Assembly (NCBI RefSeq): GCF_963676685.1
Contig: NC_092353.1
Location: 4,926,207-4,990,206, forward strand
Source: Mytilus edulis
Taxonomy: Eukaryota; Mollusca; Bivalvia; Mytilida; Mytilidae
Direction of reading: 5' to 3'
DNA: 64,000 nucleotides
Shown here: positions 1 to 11,040 of the stretch, piece by piece
Position numbering within the stretch: position 1 is the stretch's first letter
Layout: every line of letters starts with the position of its first letter
Program-made: the position numbers and the translations under genes
Notes under the pieces: model-generated
Database searches by the model: none
What the model was told of the DNA's origin: nothing
The model's input: the letters and a program-made list of their open reading frames with translations, nothing else

Positions 1-720
1 ATATTTGATATGTGCGTACCTTGCAAGGTCCTCGTGTCTGTCAGACAGTTTTCACTTGACCTCGACCTCATTTCATGGATCAGTGAACAAGGTTAAGTTT
101 TGGTGGTCAAGTCCATATCTCAGATACTATAAGCAATAGGGCTAGTATATTCGGTGTATGGAAGGACTGTAAGGTGTACATGTCCAACTGGCAGGTGTCA
201 TCTGACCTTGACCTCATTTTCATGGTTCAGTGGTTATAGTTAAATTTTTGTGTTTTGGTCTGTTTTTCTCATACCATATGCAATAGGTCTACTATATTTG
301 TTGTATGGAATGATGGTAAGGTGTACATGTCTAGCGGGCAGATGTCATGTGACCTTGACCTCATTTTCATGGTTCAGTGGTCAAAGTTAAGTTTTTGAGT
401 TTATCTAATGCTATATGCCATAGGTCAACTATATTTGGTGTATGGAAATATTTTATGATCTTTATGTCAGTTGAGCAGGTTTTATTTAACCGTGACCTCA
501 TTTTCACAGTTCATTGCACAGTGTTAAGTTTTTGTGTTTTGGTCTATTTTTCTTAAACTATAAGTAATGTGTCAACTATATATGTTGTATAGAAGCATTG
601 TTAGCTGTACCTGTCTGCCTGGCATGGTTCATCTGACCTGGACCTCTTTTTCAAGGTTCATTGGTCTTTGTTTAGTTATCTTGGTTAATGTTAAGTTTAT
701 GTGACAGTTGTAATAAAGCT
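1..720 (+). repeat. ~145-bp tandem repeat, about five diverged units
   Basis: A diverged unit recurs with its core (GACCTTGACCTCATTTTC) near 54, 205, 350, 490 and 634, a period of 140-148 bp. Each unit also has a TTAAGTTTTTGTGTTTTGG-like stretch and a GTGTATGGA/GTACATGTC stretch. No unit is open in one frame. The same family occurs in the opposite orientation near 56.6-57.0 kb. It lies in what is probably an intron of the CNK gene or upstream of the visible exons. Confidence 0.8.
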
Positions 721-2281
721 TAGCTTTATACTTAGGACTATCAACATAATATCAATGATTAGTATAGAAGGCGAGACATTTCAGCGTGTGCACTCTTGTC
801 TTAAGTTTAAAGTTGGTTATGATAAAAAAACATAAGTATAGAGAAAATTTGGACATTTAAAAAATTAGACATAAAGAATGAGAAGATCATGAATGCTATT
901 TTGTCATTGAATTCAGGAACTATATATAAGCAGAGAAAGATGTTTTTTATATTTGTAGAAGTTTAGCATGTCACTTCTTTATTTGGATATTTTTTTATTT
1001 TTGTTGTGCTTGTAACAATGTTGTTAGGGTTGTTAGGTAATGGGCTTGATTTTTGACTAGGGTTATATATTTGAGTCTTAAAAATAGGATCAAGATCAAA
1101 GATTTTTTGGATTCTTGCTAAAATGATCAGGACAGACATGATGTCTTCCTGCACATATATATATGTTAAACCAATTTTTTACCCCTGCCACTATTTAGGT
1201 GGAATTAAGTTTCACTATGTCCCAAAACTTATTTCTGTTCTTTAACTTTAGATTGTCTCAACCTAATGTTGAGGAACTTGTATATATATTACCATAAAAC
1301 ACAGATCAAGTTGAAATTTGGATGTACCAGTTTAACAGTTTTCTAGTTATGTCCCTTTATAATGTTATATGTAAAAAAAAAAAAAGGGGGGGATCATTTA
1401 TATCCCATGGACACCTTCTCCACATTCTCCATTTATTTTATTTAATGAAACCAATGCATGAGGATATGGGCTACAGTAGTAGAAGATCATATAAAACAAT
1501 CAGTATTATTTTAAGTAATTAGTTTATACACTATCTAGTGTAGCATTTAAACATTATTTCCTGTTAGTTTTTGTCCTCATATGAACTATCTTCAAAAGAA
1601 GTATTGTTTTTTTTGTCAGATTATACCTAGTTCATATTTTGCTTTACTTGTTTGTTTTTTGTATTCAAATAATTGCAGCTTTTTCATATACAAAACTTTT
1701 CACTTGGATGCACCCAAGAAATATAGTTGTCACAAGGCCCCAGATCACCTGACTAAGATGTTACATGACTTACATGTTCCCTTGTAAAAAATGATTAAAT
1801 ACAATGTAAATGTTAATAATTTTTTATATCATATGAAACAAACAAATTAAAGTCAAGCTGATTGCAGGCGGTTAGAGTAACTTAGAGTACGGCTAATTTA
1901 CATGATGAATATAACAAAAGAGATTATCTGCAATATCAAATATTTCCTAATCTAGAGTTTAAGGGAAAACATTTTACTTTCTATATCGCCAAACATGTAT
2001 GCTTTAATTCTGGTAAATATCAAAGTGTTTGAAATGTACTCATATTGAATTGATGCCTCAGGCAGAACTATCCTCTGCTGTGTTGATACTCTGCTGGGAT
2101 GTGTAAAGGGCTCTGTAGTTGAATTAGTTTATAGAGAGAAAATGTCGACCAGCCATAACATTAATTGACCCCTCAATCCCTCTTTTGTCTGACAGCTGGT
2201 TTCTTATACATCATATGCATGTCTTAATAAAAGAAGACTGCTTCTAACTCTTTTATGAACAAATTCACTATTCTTTTTCAG
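721..2281. other. AT-rich intronic sequence, no gene recognised
   Basis: Short ORFs here have no recognisable domain and no flanking splice sites. A poly-A/poly-G run lies near 1373-1391. It is most likely intron of the CNK gene, because the first visible exon (2282) starts in mid-codon and the rest of the PH domain must lie upstream. I could not find that upstream exon in the window. Confidence 0.5.
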
Positions 2282-2350
2282 TGCATTTAAAATCCACAAC
2301 CTAGGAACATCATTTCTATTTTCATCAGACAGACAAGAGGATATGAAAAA
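2282..2350 (+). CDS. CNKSR2-like: CNK exon: end of the PH domain
   Basis: A 69-bp exon follows TTCTTTTTCAG and ends at the donor GTAAGT. It starts with the third base of a codon and ends in phase 2. It encodes AFKIHNLGTSFLFSSDRQ then EDMKK, the last strand and the start of the C-terminal helix of a PH domain. The phase joins exactly to the next exon, which begins with the Trp that ends PH-domain helices. Confidence 0.8.
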
Positions 2351-3084
2351 GTAAGTTGTGGAAGATTTATTTTGAGGAAAGGGTATCTATTTTCTTATAT
2401 ATGATATATGAATAAAAATAGAAGTGGGGATATTCACACATTATATATCAAGCCAGTGACACAAAAAGCCAGGACAAAAAAAGTCAATATAGTTGGAGAA
2501 TAACATAGTCCTTGTTTTTCTTCAGATATACTTTGTATTTGCAGTTTTAATTTGTAAAAAATTGTAAGGATTCTGCGGAACACAGTGTCTTTCCTTCTTT
2601 TGCTGTTACATGTAGTAGCAGGCTCAACAAAAAAGGGAAAAAAAATATTCAAAATTTTTCTCTAGTTACTATCTTTTTATTGTAAGAAGCTTCTGTCCAA
2701 GTTCTGTAAAAAGCAAGAATGGTTTATGAATCTAATAAATGTTTTAAAAACTATATTTCTTTTCCATCAATTACAAATACTGTGAATTCAATTATTTTCA
2801 TTGGTAATATTTTTAATAAATTGAGAAAATCTTGCTTTTTTGTGGAAATCTGATTTCATGGTTAGCATACAAGAAGCCTATAGAAAGTTGATAAAATATG
2901 TGAAACATTTAGTTTACTGGTCCAGCTGAATTAAAAAAGACCAGCTGAATTAAAAAAATTCATGATAATTGGTATCCGACAAATTAGAAAGATAAATCCA
3001 CAGTATTGGTTCTTGTCTGCTTGAACAAAATGTTTATTACAATGTTAGTAATATGAATAATATAATATCTGTTTATTTCTACAG

Positions 3085-3185
3085 ATGGATGAACAAAATG
3101 GGCCTGGCAGCTATTGCTTATGATGAGAAGAAAGTCACAGAGCATGCTATATTTCCTCATGTTAGACGGCCTAATGACAATAATG
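3085..3185 (+). CDS. CNKSR2-like: CNK exon: PH C-terminal helix and start of linker
   Basis: A 101-bp exon lies between TTTATTTCTACAG and GTAGGT. It completes a Lys codon, then reads WMNKMGLAAIAYDEKK and ends in phase 1. The Trp with the following amphipathic helix is the usual end of a PH domain. An ATG-started ORF over this region (3053) reads through the acceptor site and is not the real start. Confidence 0.8.
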
Positions 3186-3699
3186 GTAGGTCTTTTTTAG
3201 TAGCTGTTGTCTATAAAAAGAAGAACCTCACAGAGTATTCAATATTTCCTCAAATACACAAAGATCTATTGACTAATACTCAAGTTATTGTCCTGAAGAC
3301 AACTGGTTAAGATTTAAGGGCAAAAAAGGATCCAAAAAAATTTAGGATTTATTTTCAGCTGCATTCAGGACAATAACTTCAGTATTAGTCTCTATAGATC
3401 TCTATGTATTTGTACAGTACCACAAGGTTTCATACCAACAAAGGTTTGGATTGTTATTGGGGATTATGGCCCTTACCTTTCAAGAAAAAAAAATTTGTAT
3501 ATTCTTATTCAAATTCCTTTTTGCATTTTTCTCAGGAACTACTTATCAATGCTTTCTAAAAGTCAGAAACAACCATTCTAGTGATTGAATTGATGCATTT
3601 TGACATATAGCACTTAAAAACTTTCTGTGAGCCGACTACATCTGTATTAACAGCAGAGGTAGCATTAGTGACCGCTGAAAGTTCTTGTTGTTTTTTCAG

Positions 3700-3921
3700 A
3701 TATTGCCGAGTTTAGTGAGAGTGATGATGAAACGCTAGACTCAGCCAACACTAGCAATACTAGTAAAGATACAGACTCTAGTGGTCATGGGTCGCCTGAT
3801 ATAAGGTCAAGGTTACCCGTTAGTGAAGAAGACGAGGTTGTGTTTAGGAACCGTGGAAGTGGCTGTTCATCTTTCACAACAGGCAGTCTTTACAGTTGTG
3901 TACCAACAGAATTCTCTGATA
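3700..3921 (+). CDS. CNKSR2-like: CNK exon: acidic Ser/Thr-rich linker
   Basis: A 222-bp exon (phase 1 in, phase 1 out) follows TTTTTTCAG. It starts DIAEFSESDDETLDSANTS and ends YSCVPTEFSD, probably a disordered, phosphorylation-rich linker. The donor is GATA|GTAAGT at 3922. The last ~30 bp of the exon and its donor are repeated three more times in the intron that follows; see the separate repeat entry. Confidence 0.8.
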
Positions 3922-4044
3922 GTAAGTATCTTTATAGTTGTGTACCAACAGAATTCTAAGTATCTTTACAGTTGTGTGCCAACAGAATTCTCTGATAATA
4001 AGTATCTATACAGTTGTGTACCAACAGAATTCTCTGATAGTAAG
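3892..4044 (+). repeat. 42-bp tandem repeat copying an exon end and its splice donor
   Basis: Units start at 3892, 3934, 3968 and 4010, with spacings 42, 34 and 42. Each holds ACAGTTGTGTACCAACAG and the exon end. Unit 1 is the real end of the CNK exon with its GTAAGT. Unit 2 has lost 8 bp that include the donor. In unit 3 the donor GT has become AT (GATAATAAG). Unit 4 keeps GATAGTAAG, with its GT at 4040. Reading through from the first donor meets TAA at 3957-3959. Confidence 0.9.
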
Positions 4045-4486
4045 AATCATTAATTATTTTTAAGATAATTTTTCATTCTTTGATTTTTTTCTGGTTTAAG
4101 TTATAGATTCTGATTGCAGAATACTTGTTGTTACATTATAAAAAGTGATATTTTTATTTCATAGTCAAATATTGTCTGATACTTTAAATAGGCATATTTT
4201 TTTCAGATTCATCAGTTAAAGAGTTCTTATAACACTATATATAAAGAAATATTGTTTGTTTAAATCAACTTATTTGGAACTTGCTAACCTGGTAGAGTTT
4301 TATAATTTTTCAGACTTTTCCTAAATACCGGCAAGTTTTATGGCAGAGCACATTGTGTTATAAGTTTGTTGCCTTGAGTTTTATGCTACTGTTCCAAAGC
4401 AATTTTTGAGGGATTGCTTAAATATTTTGTCCACATCACACATTTATAAGGTTATAACAAGTTTAATCTTAATGTTGTTATTTCAG

Positions 4487-4704
4487 ATTCAGAATCATCA
4501 ACAATAACGGGGTTTTCACAAAGTACTGACGATCTGACACATATTTATCGTACAATTGAAAGTGAAAATTTGACATTTGATGGCAAAGATAAACAAAAAC
4601 AAAGAAGAAGTGCAATAAAATCTGAGAGTTCTGGAGATGGGTTACCTTCTGGTGTACAGGTGGAAAAGGTCAAGAAACTTCACTCTTTAGAAAGAACATT
4701 AAAG
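4487..4704 (+). CDS. CNKSR2-like: CNK exon: basic linker and start of the conserved C-terminal coil
   Basis: A 218-bp exon lies between TTATTTCAG and GTTAGT (phase 1 in, phase 0 out). It encodes a Ser/Thr-rich start, then DDLTHIYRTIESENL, a basic KDKQKQRRSAIK patch and VEKVKKLHSLERTLK. The last part begins the conserved CNK C-terminal coiled segment. Confidence 0.8.
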
Positions 4705-4899
4705 GTTAGTTTATTGCATTTTTCATTTTGAAAAGTTAGATGAACAAAGAAAACTAGATTAATAAGTACATTAAAGTTAGAGCTTCAGACTTTTAAGAAA
4801 ACAAATCAAAACAAAAATGGAAGATTTATTTGTATAGTCCTAATGATGACTGATATGTCAACATTATTTTCATGCCACTTTACATCTTAAATCATTACA

Positions 4900-5180
4900 C
4901 AGTCCTTATCTTAAATCAATATAAATATTTCATAATATAGTCCTTATCTTAAATCAGTGCATCATGATATAGTCCTTATCTTAGATAAGTACACAATGAA
5001 AAGTAAAATCACAAAAATACTGAACTCAAAGGAAAATTCCTGACTTGGTACAGGCATTTTCAAATGTAGAAAACAGTGGATTGAACCTGGTTTTATAGCT
5101 CTAAATCTATCACTTGTATGACAGTCGCATCAATTTCTGATATATTCCTTATCACAGATGATATAGTCCTTATCTGCTAA
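4900..5180. repeat. Intronic repeats: ATAGTCCTTATCTTAAATCA units and a copy of dispersed repeat C
   Basis: The phrase AGTCCTTATCTTA recurs near 4902, 4941, 4973 and 5164. Between them (about 4990-5130), on the minus strand, lies a copy of dispersed repeat family C (GACTTGGTACAGGCATTTTC, TGAACCTGGTTTTATAGCT, CACTTGTATGACAGTCGCATC). All of it sits in the last intron of the CNK gene. Confidence 0.75.
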
Positions 5181-5272
5181 GATTGTTTTACAGATCCAAC
5201 AATTAATTGAACATGCTGCAGCTGGAATATATTATGATTTTGCATGTCAAGTGTTGGAATTTTCTATTATAG

Positions 5273-5422
5273 GCCAAAGAACAAGAACTAGAAGCCATTG
5301 ATAAACTTTTAGTAGATGGAATGGGAGCAGATACATTAAAAAGATATCAAGACCATTTTCTGTTGTCTGCTTCAATGAGATCTTTACCTACACAGTCAGA
5401 TTCGGATGAAGAAAGCTCATAA
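5273..5422 (+). CDS. CNKSR2-like: CNK terminal coding exon
   Basis: The acceptor is TTCTATTATAG. The exon reads AKEQELEAIDKLLVDGMG, continues as KRYQDHFLLS and ends SDSDEESS with TAA at 5420-5422. It continues the coiled segment of the previous exon in phase 0 and ends in an acidic tail. Vertebrate CNKSR2 has CKEHDLAMINQLLDDP at the equivalent place, as I recall it. Confidence 0.8.
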   Translation, partial: AKEQELEAIDKLLVDGMGADTLKRYQDHFLLSASMRSLPTQSDSDEESS

Positions 5423-6846
5423 AAGACTTTATTATGTTATTACTAGGGATGTCCATTTCATGAAATTCATGTACTTGAGTATTTGCCAAACCACTAGCCT
5501 AAACTCACATAGACACAGATCAGATTATAGAAAAATTATTATGGGTACATGGGTTGGAAATTTCTTCAACAAATAAGTGGTCTTTTGATTTGTTAGAAAG
5601 CAAAATTGTGTGAAAATTGAATAAAGTAATGAATTTCATATAATGTTTACGTTCTCTTCCTCCATGTGTCGTGTTAGATGTTGTAATCTGTTCCTCAGGG
5701 GGGATAATAAAACTTACTTTAATATTACATTATGCAGGGGTCAATATACCAGGCAAAGTGAGCGACTATATGTACGTGTTGAGGCTTAACTTCTCCCTGA
5801 TGCTGAAGTCTCCCTCTTGGGTCTTCACTTATCCTGTTCGGCTGCCTGGGAGCATTCCTTTCCTTTAACTCTAAAGTGTGGTGACCCCTGAATTTGCAAT
5901 TATAGTTCTATTTACAACTACAATTTTTATGGCATCTGTAATGAAATAGAAGAGTGCCATTATTCTATCTTAAAAATGTTTATATAAATTTTGACCAAAT
6001 TACTGTCTGACTTTTTTATCGTTTTATTTACGTAATCATGAAGTTGTTATCAATTAAGTGTGCTGCCAAATTTTCATCTGATATTAAATAATGCATAATA
6101 AAAATTGAAGACTTGATACAATAAATTGAATAATGTTCATTTCTAATTTAGGGAAGTTTATATAGTGAGCTGTACTGCTAAATTATTTCAAACTGAAACT
6201 TGAAGGCTTCTTGTTGTCTTTATACCAAATATAGTAACAAATTGATATAATGGTCAATGTCATTGTGTGTAACTTTTTATTCATACTATGGGGCTCATTT
6301 TGGGATTGGATTTTTTGTTTTGGATTTTGTGTTAGCATTTGAGTTGTTACAATTGTAGCTATGTTTAGCTACAGTATAAAAAATATATTAGATAGATTTT
6401 GGAAATAGCAACTTCTTGTATTTGGAACAAATAAATCTGTTGAAAAAGAGAATGCTAAACCTTTCCTAAGTTTTTTAGCTTGGTATTTTTTTTTAATGGT
6501 GTATATTAAATTAGGAATAAAATATTTCACAAATGTTCCAGCTTTTATGTACAATATTATATCAGTTACTTCCATTGACCTTTCCAATGTTGATTTTAAT
6601 TTTATAGGTGTCTGTGAATATCAATACTAAGTCTGTTTTGATACAAATACATTTTTAGGGAAAATTAAGTTAAAATGTTGTATTTAAACTAAAACCAAAT
6701 ATAGCAGTGTAAAAGTGTTATGTGTTTTATATATTGTTATCTGTTTAAGGATTAATTATTTAATATATATTTTGTCATCCCTTTGACAGGGAGCTGAATA
6801 CCAATAAATGTTGTTAGATTGGTGTTTTTGATATTTTATATAAAAT
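5423..6846 (+). other. 3' UTR and downstream sequence of the CNK gene
   Basis: A canonical AATAAA is at 5620-5625, about 200 bp after the stop, and a second at 6803-6808. Which is used cannot be seen. A more GC-rich patch at about 5690-5890 has no recognisable coding content. No other gene is recognised here. Confidence 0.5.
5620..5625 (+). promoter_or_regulatory. Candidate polyadenylation signal of the CNK gene
   Basis: AATAAA about 200 bp downstream of the CNK stop codon, in AT-rich sequence. Confidence 0.5.
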
Positions 6847-7045
6847 AGGGAGATATGGTATGAATGACAATATGACAACTATCCACCAGAGTTAAAATGA
6901 AGTGGTTGTATGCAATTACAGGTGACAGTATGGCCTTCAACATTGAGAAAAACTCCATACCAAATAGTCAGATATGAAAAATATCAATCAATCAAATGTG
7001 AAAACAAACTGCCTAATTTATAACGAAATAATTTACGGGAAAAGA
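6847..7045 (+). repeat. Dispersed repeat family A copy
   Basis: GAGATATGGTATGAATGACA, then CAACTATCCACCAGAG, GTATGGCCTTCAACATTGAG and CCATACCAAATAGTCAG. This is the same order of blocks as the mussel repeat that in full copies reads ATGTGGTATGATTGCCAATG and CCGTACGGCCTTCAACAATG. At 51.43-51.60 kb the same sequence forms the 3' tail of a reverse-transcriptase element. Confidence 0.8.
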
Positions 7046-7481
7046 AATCTGATAGAAATGAACCAACTACAACCAACCACTGTACTAAATGCTCCTGAAT
7101 TAGGACAGGCACAGAAAGAATGTGGTGGGGTTACATCTGTTTGTCAGCGCTCAACCCTACCTGTTCACACATGTCTTATCCCACATCTTTTATTTTTTTT
7201 ACTCACATGACTTAAAGGTAATTAGTTAAACAAAAATGATAGCTAATCACACTGCTGAACAACCAATACATCCAGCAAAGCAACAGCACTTATATGGAAC
7301 ATAGTGAAATTGAGACAGGCAATAAATAAAACCAAATACATATCAACCTGTTAAAGGGCTTATTGCTACCTAACATTTAGATCACCAGTAATAAGAACTG
7401 TGGTTGATGAGCCCAATTATCAGCAAACATCAAAGGAGGAGATTCATGAAGGGTTAGAATTTAACTCATCATTTATAGATA

Positions 7482-7509
7482 CCTGGACCCGGTTGCACGA
7501 ACGTTAGTT
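7482..7509. repeat. Left terminal inverted repeat of the Harbinger element
   Basis: Begins CCTGGACCCGGTTGCACG and matches the reverse complement of 11041-11068 at 27 of 28 positions. Confidence 0.9.
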
Positions 7510-7685
7510 AAATTTAACTAACCGTTATCTCGGCTTTAACGGGACGTTTAATTTAACGAGGGATTAAAAGCGTTGCACAAAAGTTAACAAGCAGTAAACT
7601 GACAGTTAGTTCCCCCAGTTAAGTTACAGATTTAACTAAGCCCGAGGGGTAACATTAAATATTTAACAGTCAGTTTAAATCAAAG

Positions 7686-7895
7686 ATGGAAAACCAGTTA
7701 TTGTTTGGTAATGTTTTTGCACTTCGAAAACAGCGAGTATATCGCGATAGGATAGAGCTTGCCACCCTTAGTGATATACAGATACGATCAAAGTTTCGAT
7801 TCAAAAGAAAATCAATCCAATTTATATCAGATTTGCTACGGAATGATTTGTCCCACACCTCAAGAAGGAGTCAGCCAATTTCAGTTGAAATGCAG
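7686..7895 (+). pseudogene. HARBI1-like transposase, first exon only
   Basis: Seventy codons from ATG at 7686 read MENQLLFGNVFALRKQRVYR, continue with IRSKFRFKRKSIQFI and end ISVEMQ at a donor-like CAG|GTATAC. This is the N-terminal helical region of Harbinger/HARBI1 nucleases as I know the family. The DDE catalytic domain that should follow after an intron was not found anywhere in the element on + or -. Exon 1 looks intact while the rest appears deleted, probably along with the invaded centre of the element. Confidence 0.7.
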
Positions 7896-8481
7896 GTATA
7901 CTCTTTAGAATATTATCTTTTTGTAAGAGTTAGACAAAGATTCATTTTTCTTAGTAACAAAGAAAATCTCTCTCTATATATGTGTACTGTTCAGTTTGAG
8001 GGTAAGAAAAGTCTCCATTCAAACGTAAACATTACAAAAAATAATTGAAAAATGACTACAAACATGGATTTAATCATCTCTCCCACCACAATCTATCCTA
8101 GTATATAATTCCACACACACCAACACAGTGAATGTTCTGTGTAACTTGTAAATGTATATTAAATTATGATTGAAAATTGTAATTTGCTTCTTGTGAGACC
8201 ATAATTGGAATAAACCTTTCTAATATTTTAACTTATCTTAATTATAGCCCCCAATTATATAAACGGGTCATAATTTATATGCAAAAATACATGAATGGAT
8301 CGGATTTTTGGTCTCGAGCAATATTATTAGGGGGGTGTTCAAATTTAAGCGTTCACCAGCCGGTGAATAACGACAAGAAGTAAAAGTTAATGCTTTAACC
8401 CAATCTACGTATACTTCAGCAAGAGTTTTTCTTCTTTGTATACACCAAAAGCTTTAATTTCAACAACAAGCAAACCGCGGT

Positions 8482-8792
8482 TTTTACGAGTCTATAATAT
8501 TGATCGCATTAACAAGGATATTACCTCCTTGTCTGTAATTAACTATGAACTGTACAATGTTATGTATTAGAGATGAAATATCCCTTGACGACATATCTTG
8601 CAGGCTTGGATATTTTGAGCAAAGAAAGTTCACAAGCTCATCTATCTGGTTTTCAGAGTAACTAGACTCAACTGAGGGTTCCAAGAAAGGTATAAGGTGA
8701 ACATCATTTGCTCTGGGTAAATTGTACCTTTCAGTATAATTTTCTAAGTAGCTCTGAATCTCTGCATGCATATTTTTAGCTTTCTCTACCAC
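8482..8792 (-). CDS. Second exon of the Harbinger MYB-like accessory gene (probable)
   Basis: On the minus strand a good acceptor (CTGTTTTTGCAG) precedes an open stretch reading VGVVEKAKNMHAEIQSYLEN and ending with a stop at about 8484. About 103 residues, mostly helical in character, with no domain I can name. Its position downstream of the MYB-like exon inside the same transposon suggests it is the C-terminal part of that protein. The donor that would join them is not certain. Confidence 0.5.
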
Positions 8793-8895
8793 ACCAACTG
8801 CAAAAACAGTCAAGCGAATGTAAAAAGTGGTATATTAAAAGAAAGATGGTATGCTATGTTGTATATATGATAAATTAATTGAGTCAGGCACCGTT

Positions 8896-9311
8896 TAGCC
8901 CCCCCTCCCCCCCCCCCCCCCCCGAGTTTATTTGGCTATTATCTTAACAATTATAAGAGATAGGTAGCACAAGTAACGATGTCTGAGTTGTGGTTCCTTT
9001 GGGAGCAACCATTTGATTTTCTAGAGGAGGGGCATGGATTTTACCCCCGCGACACACTTGGCGAAAAACAAGTATTTTCTTTCGCAACAAGGCAAAAACA
9101 TTTTTTTTATTTCAATTATACCGTTGAAGCAAGTAAACTATGATGGAAAAACATTTTTTTTATAAATTTCGGAAATTTTCCAAAATTGTAGAAGCAAACT
9201 ATTTTGTTTTCAAAAAAATCAACCCACCCCACCCTTCCCATCCCATCCCAACTCGAACACTCGCATATCCTCCCCCCCCCCCCCCCACCACCACCAACGC
9301 CCCCATCCCCG

Positions 9312-9344
<33 letters not shown>

Positions 9345-9350
9345 CCTCCA
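8896..9350. repeat. Simple repeats inside the Harbinger element
   Basis: Poly-C runs at about 8900-8923 and 9269-9286, and a (TC)n(TA)n microsatellite at about 9312-9344. An open frame over 9140-9664 consists of this low-complexity sequence and is not a gene. Confidence 0.85.
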
Positions 9351-9725
9351 TATTAAGTTACCCCATTTTTTTTGCAGTTATTCTTTATTTCTTATTCCCC
9401 ATTATTCTCTGTTTTAAATATTTTGCCCATTTCTCTCCGTATTCTTTCTGTGATTCATTCTTGCCAATTATTCTCTTTTCTGTAAACCCCCATCCACACC
9501 CTTATGGTCATAGTTACCCTTGGGTCGTCCCACGGTTGCCCCTGTTCCGAGGCGATGCAAAAGAAATTTGTGTTGTGACGAAAGCTTTATTTGTATTTAT
9601 TTATTGTCTCATACAACGTGAAAACAATAAAAAAGAAAAAGATGCATCTGATCTTAAAACTTAACAGATTTTTATATAAGCAATCAATCAGTCAATTTTA
9701 TTGTCATAAAACATCTAGACTATAA

Positions 9726-9826
9726 TGCTCGTGTTGAAGGCCGTACTTTGACTTATAATTGTTATTTTTTCAAAACATTGTGACTTGGATGGAGAGTTGT
9801 CTCATTGGCACTCATACCACATACAT
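9726..9826 (-). repeat. Dispersed repeat family A copy nested in the Harbinger element
   Basis: Contains TGTTGAAGGCCGTACTTTGA and GAGTTGTCTCATTGGCACTC then CATACCACAT, the minus-strand form of repeat A. Confidence 0.8.
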
Positions 9827-10403
9827 GTATTCTTATTTATATATACATTATGTTTGTATAAGAAGTAGTCACGAAGGGCTAACTTTTTTTTACTTTCGAC
9901 TCGGCTATTAATTAATTTGGGTGGCCTCTTCTGTGTACACACGTTTTAAAAGATGACGTCACGTCATGTTCTTGATATAAGTGTGCATGATTGGAATGTC
10001 AACATTGGAGTTGGATTATACACTCGAGTTTTACTGGAAATTCAGATTTTTTAATCGATAGACATTCAGTTAAAAGTCAGAATGACTATAAACATGTTCA
10101 TATGTATGATTTTAGAAAACGTCAAACTTGTAATCATGCAATCTAAAGGAAAAAAAAAAGGATTTAGTGTGTTCAATAATCGCTTGCTCTGGTTAGATTG
10201 AGTACATATAAAGAGAAGGAATAACCAGTATTTGAAAGGTAAGTTCTTTTTTATTTCGAAATCGTAAAAAATGTGGTAATTTTGCATTTTGTGACGTCAT
10301 TAAAATTACTGTAACCCCAGCGTTTTTGAACAAAACAAATAGATACATGACAATAAAGAAAGATTGGCTAGCTAATACGTGTATCTGTATATTTCATATT
10401 AAG

Positions 10404-10889
10404 TTATTTAGCATATGCATAATAAAATAATCGTACTCTCAAACACTGGAGGCATAGTGGAATCATAGTGGACTCAAAACCACAGGATATTCCACTAAAA
10501 TTTGGCCTGTCCTTCATCATTTCAATGATTTTTTCTTCCACGGCTGATGGTGGCTTTGGTGCCGGCCCTCCTCCAGTCAATTTCCTCTGTTTTTTTACTT
10601 CACTATATATTTTTTTTGCATTCTGTTGTAAGTTTCCCCATTTATATATTACTTGCTTCATCGTTCTTTTTTGAAGTCCCATTGCGTTAATTTTAGAACA
10701 TATTTCTGCCCACTTTTTATTTTTTTTGTTATTTGTTATGGTGTTTGTTTGCTTTGATTTTAACACGAACTCATCCTTTTCTACAAGTTCTTGTAATAGA
10801 GTTATTTCTGAGATGCTCCAGTTTGGTTGCCTTTCTCTCTTAGACGCCATGTCTGCCAAAAGTACGCGAAATTGCGCGAGGTCGAACAT
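10404..10889 (-). CDS. MYB/SANT-like DNA-binding protein of the Harbinger element (exon 1)
   Basis: From ATG at 10889, or more likely the second Met at about 10847 (MASKRERQPNWS). Residues ~20-110 form a MYB/SANT-like domain with the tryptophans expected at helix positions (NWSISEITLL, KKWAEICSKI, IYKWGNLQQN). A GGGPAPKPPSAVEEKI linker common to these transposon proteins follows. In Harbinger elements this protein binds the element ends and helps import the nuclease into the nucleus. The last ~25 residues of the open frame are probably intron read-through, because a second exon appears to lie at 8482-8792. The frame is intact, unlike that of the transposase. Confidence 0.75.
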   Translation of the reverse strand: MFDLAQFRVLLADMASKRERQPNWSISEITLLQELVEKDEFVLKSKQTNTITNNKKNKKWAEICSKINAMGLQKRTMKQVIYKWGNLQQNAKKIYSEVKKQRKLTGGGPAPKPPSAVEEKIIEMMKDRPNFSGISCGFESTMIPLCLQCLRVRLFYYAYAK

Positions 10890-11040
10890 AACTGATTGTT
10901 AAAAACCAAACTACTAGTTAAACATAAATTAGTAAACTCAAACGTAACTAACTGTTGTGCAACGGATTTTTAATCAATAGTTACGTAACTTGCAGTTAAA
11001 ATTTAAACTAACAGTTAAAGGCTTAACAGTTAGTTAAACT

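Larger units (their letters stand above)
2282..5422 (+). other. CNKSR2-like: Gene span: C-terminal part of a CNK-family scaffold (connector enhancer of KSR)
   Basis: Five coding exons (2282-2350, 3085-3185, 3700-3921, 4487-4704, 5273-5422) join in frame to give about 252 C-terminal residues. In animals CNK proteins (SAM, CRIC, PDZ, PH domains) link Ras/Rho signalling to the RAF-MEK-ERK module at the membrane. Here the end of the PH domain is visible (AFKI...DMKKWMNKMG), then a long acidic, Ser/Thr-rich linker, then a conserved C-terminal coiled segment (KVKKLHSLERTLKAKEQELE). That last segment matches the KIRTLNSTLKCKEHDL region I recall from vertebrate CNKSR2, and WMNKMGLAAI matches its WLNKLGSAVI. 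The N-terminal SAM, CRIC and PDZ exons are outside the window. The family call rests on this order of matches and not on a search. Confidence 0.8.

Noticed and set aside
3823-4053. ORF with VVYQQNS repeats over the CNK exon end
   Set aside because: It is out of frame with the CNK exon and only reflects the 42-bp donor-spanning repeat.
8890-8925. Poly-C run as a structured regulatory element
   Set aside because: Similar runs occur at 9270 and 40577 in repeat contexts; simple slippage is enough.
9140-9664. 174-codon open frame with Pro/Tyr-rich sequence
   Set aside because: It consists of poly-C, CT and TA simple repeats plus transposon interior; no domain, splice sites or start context.
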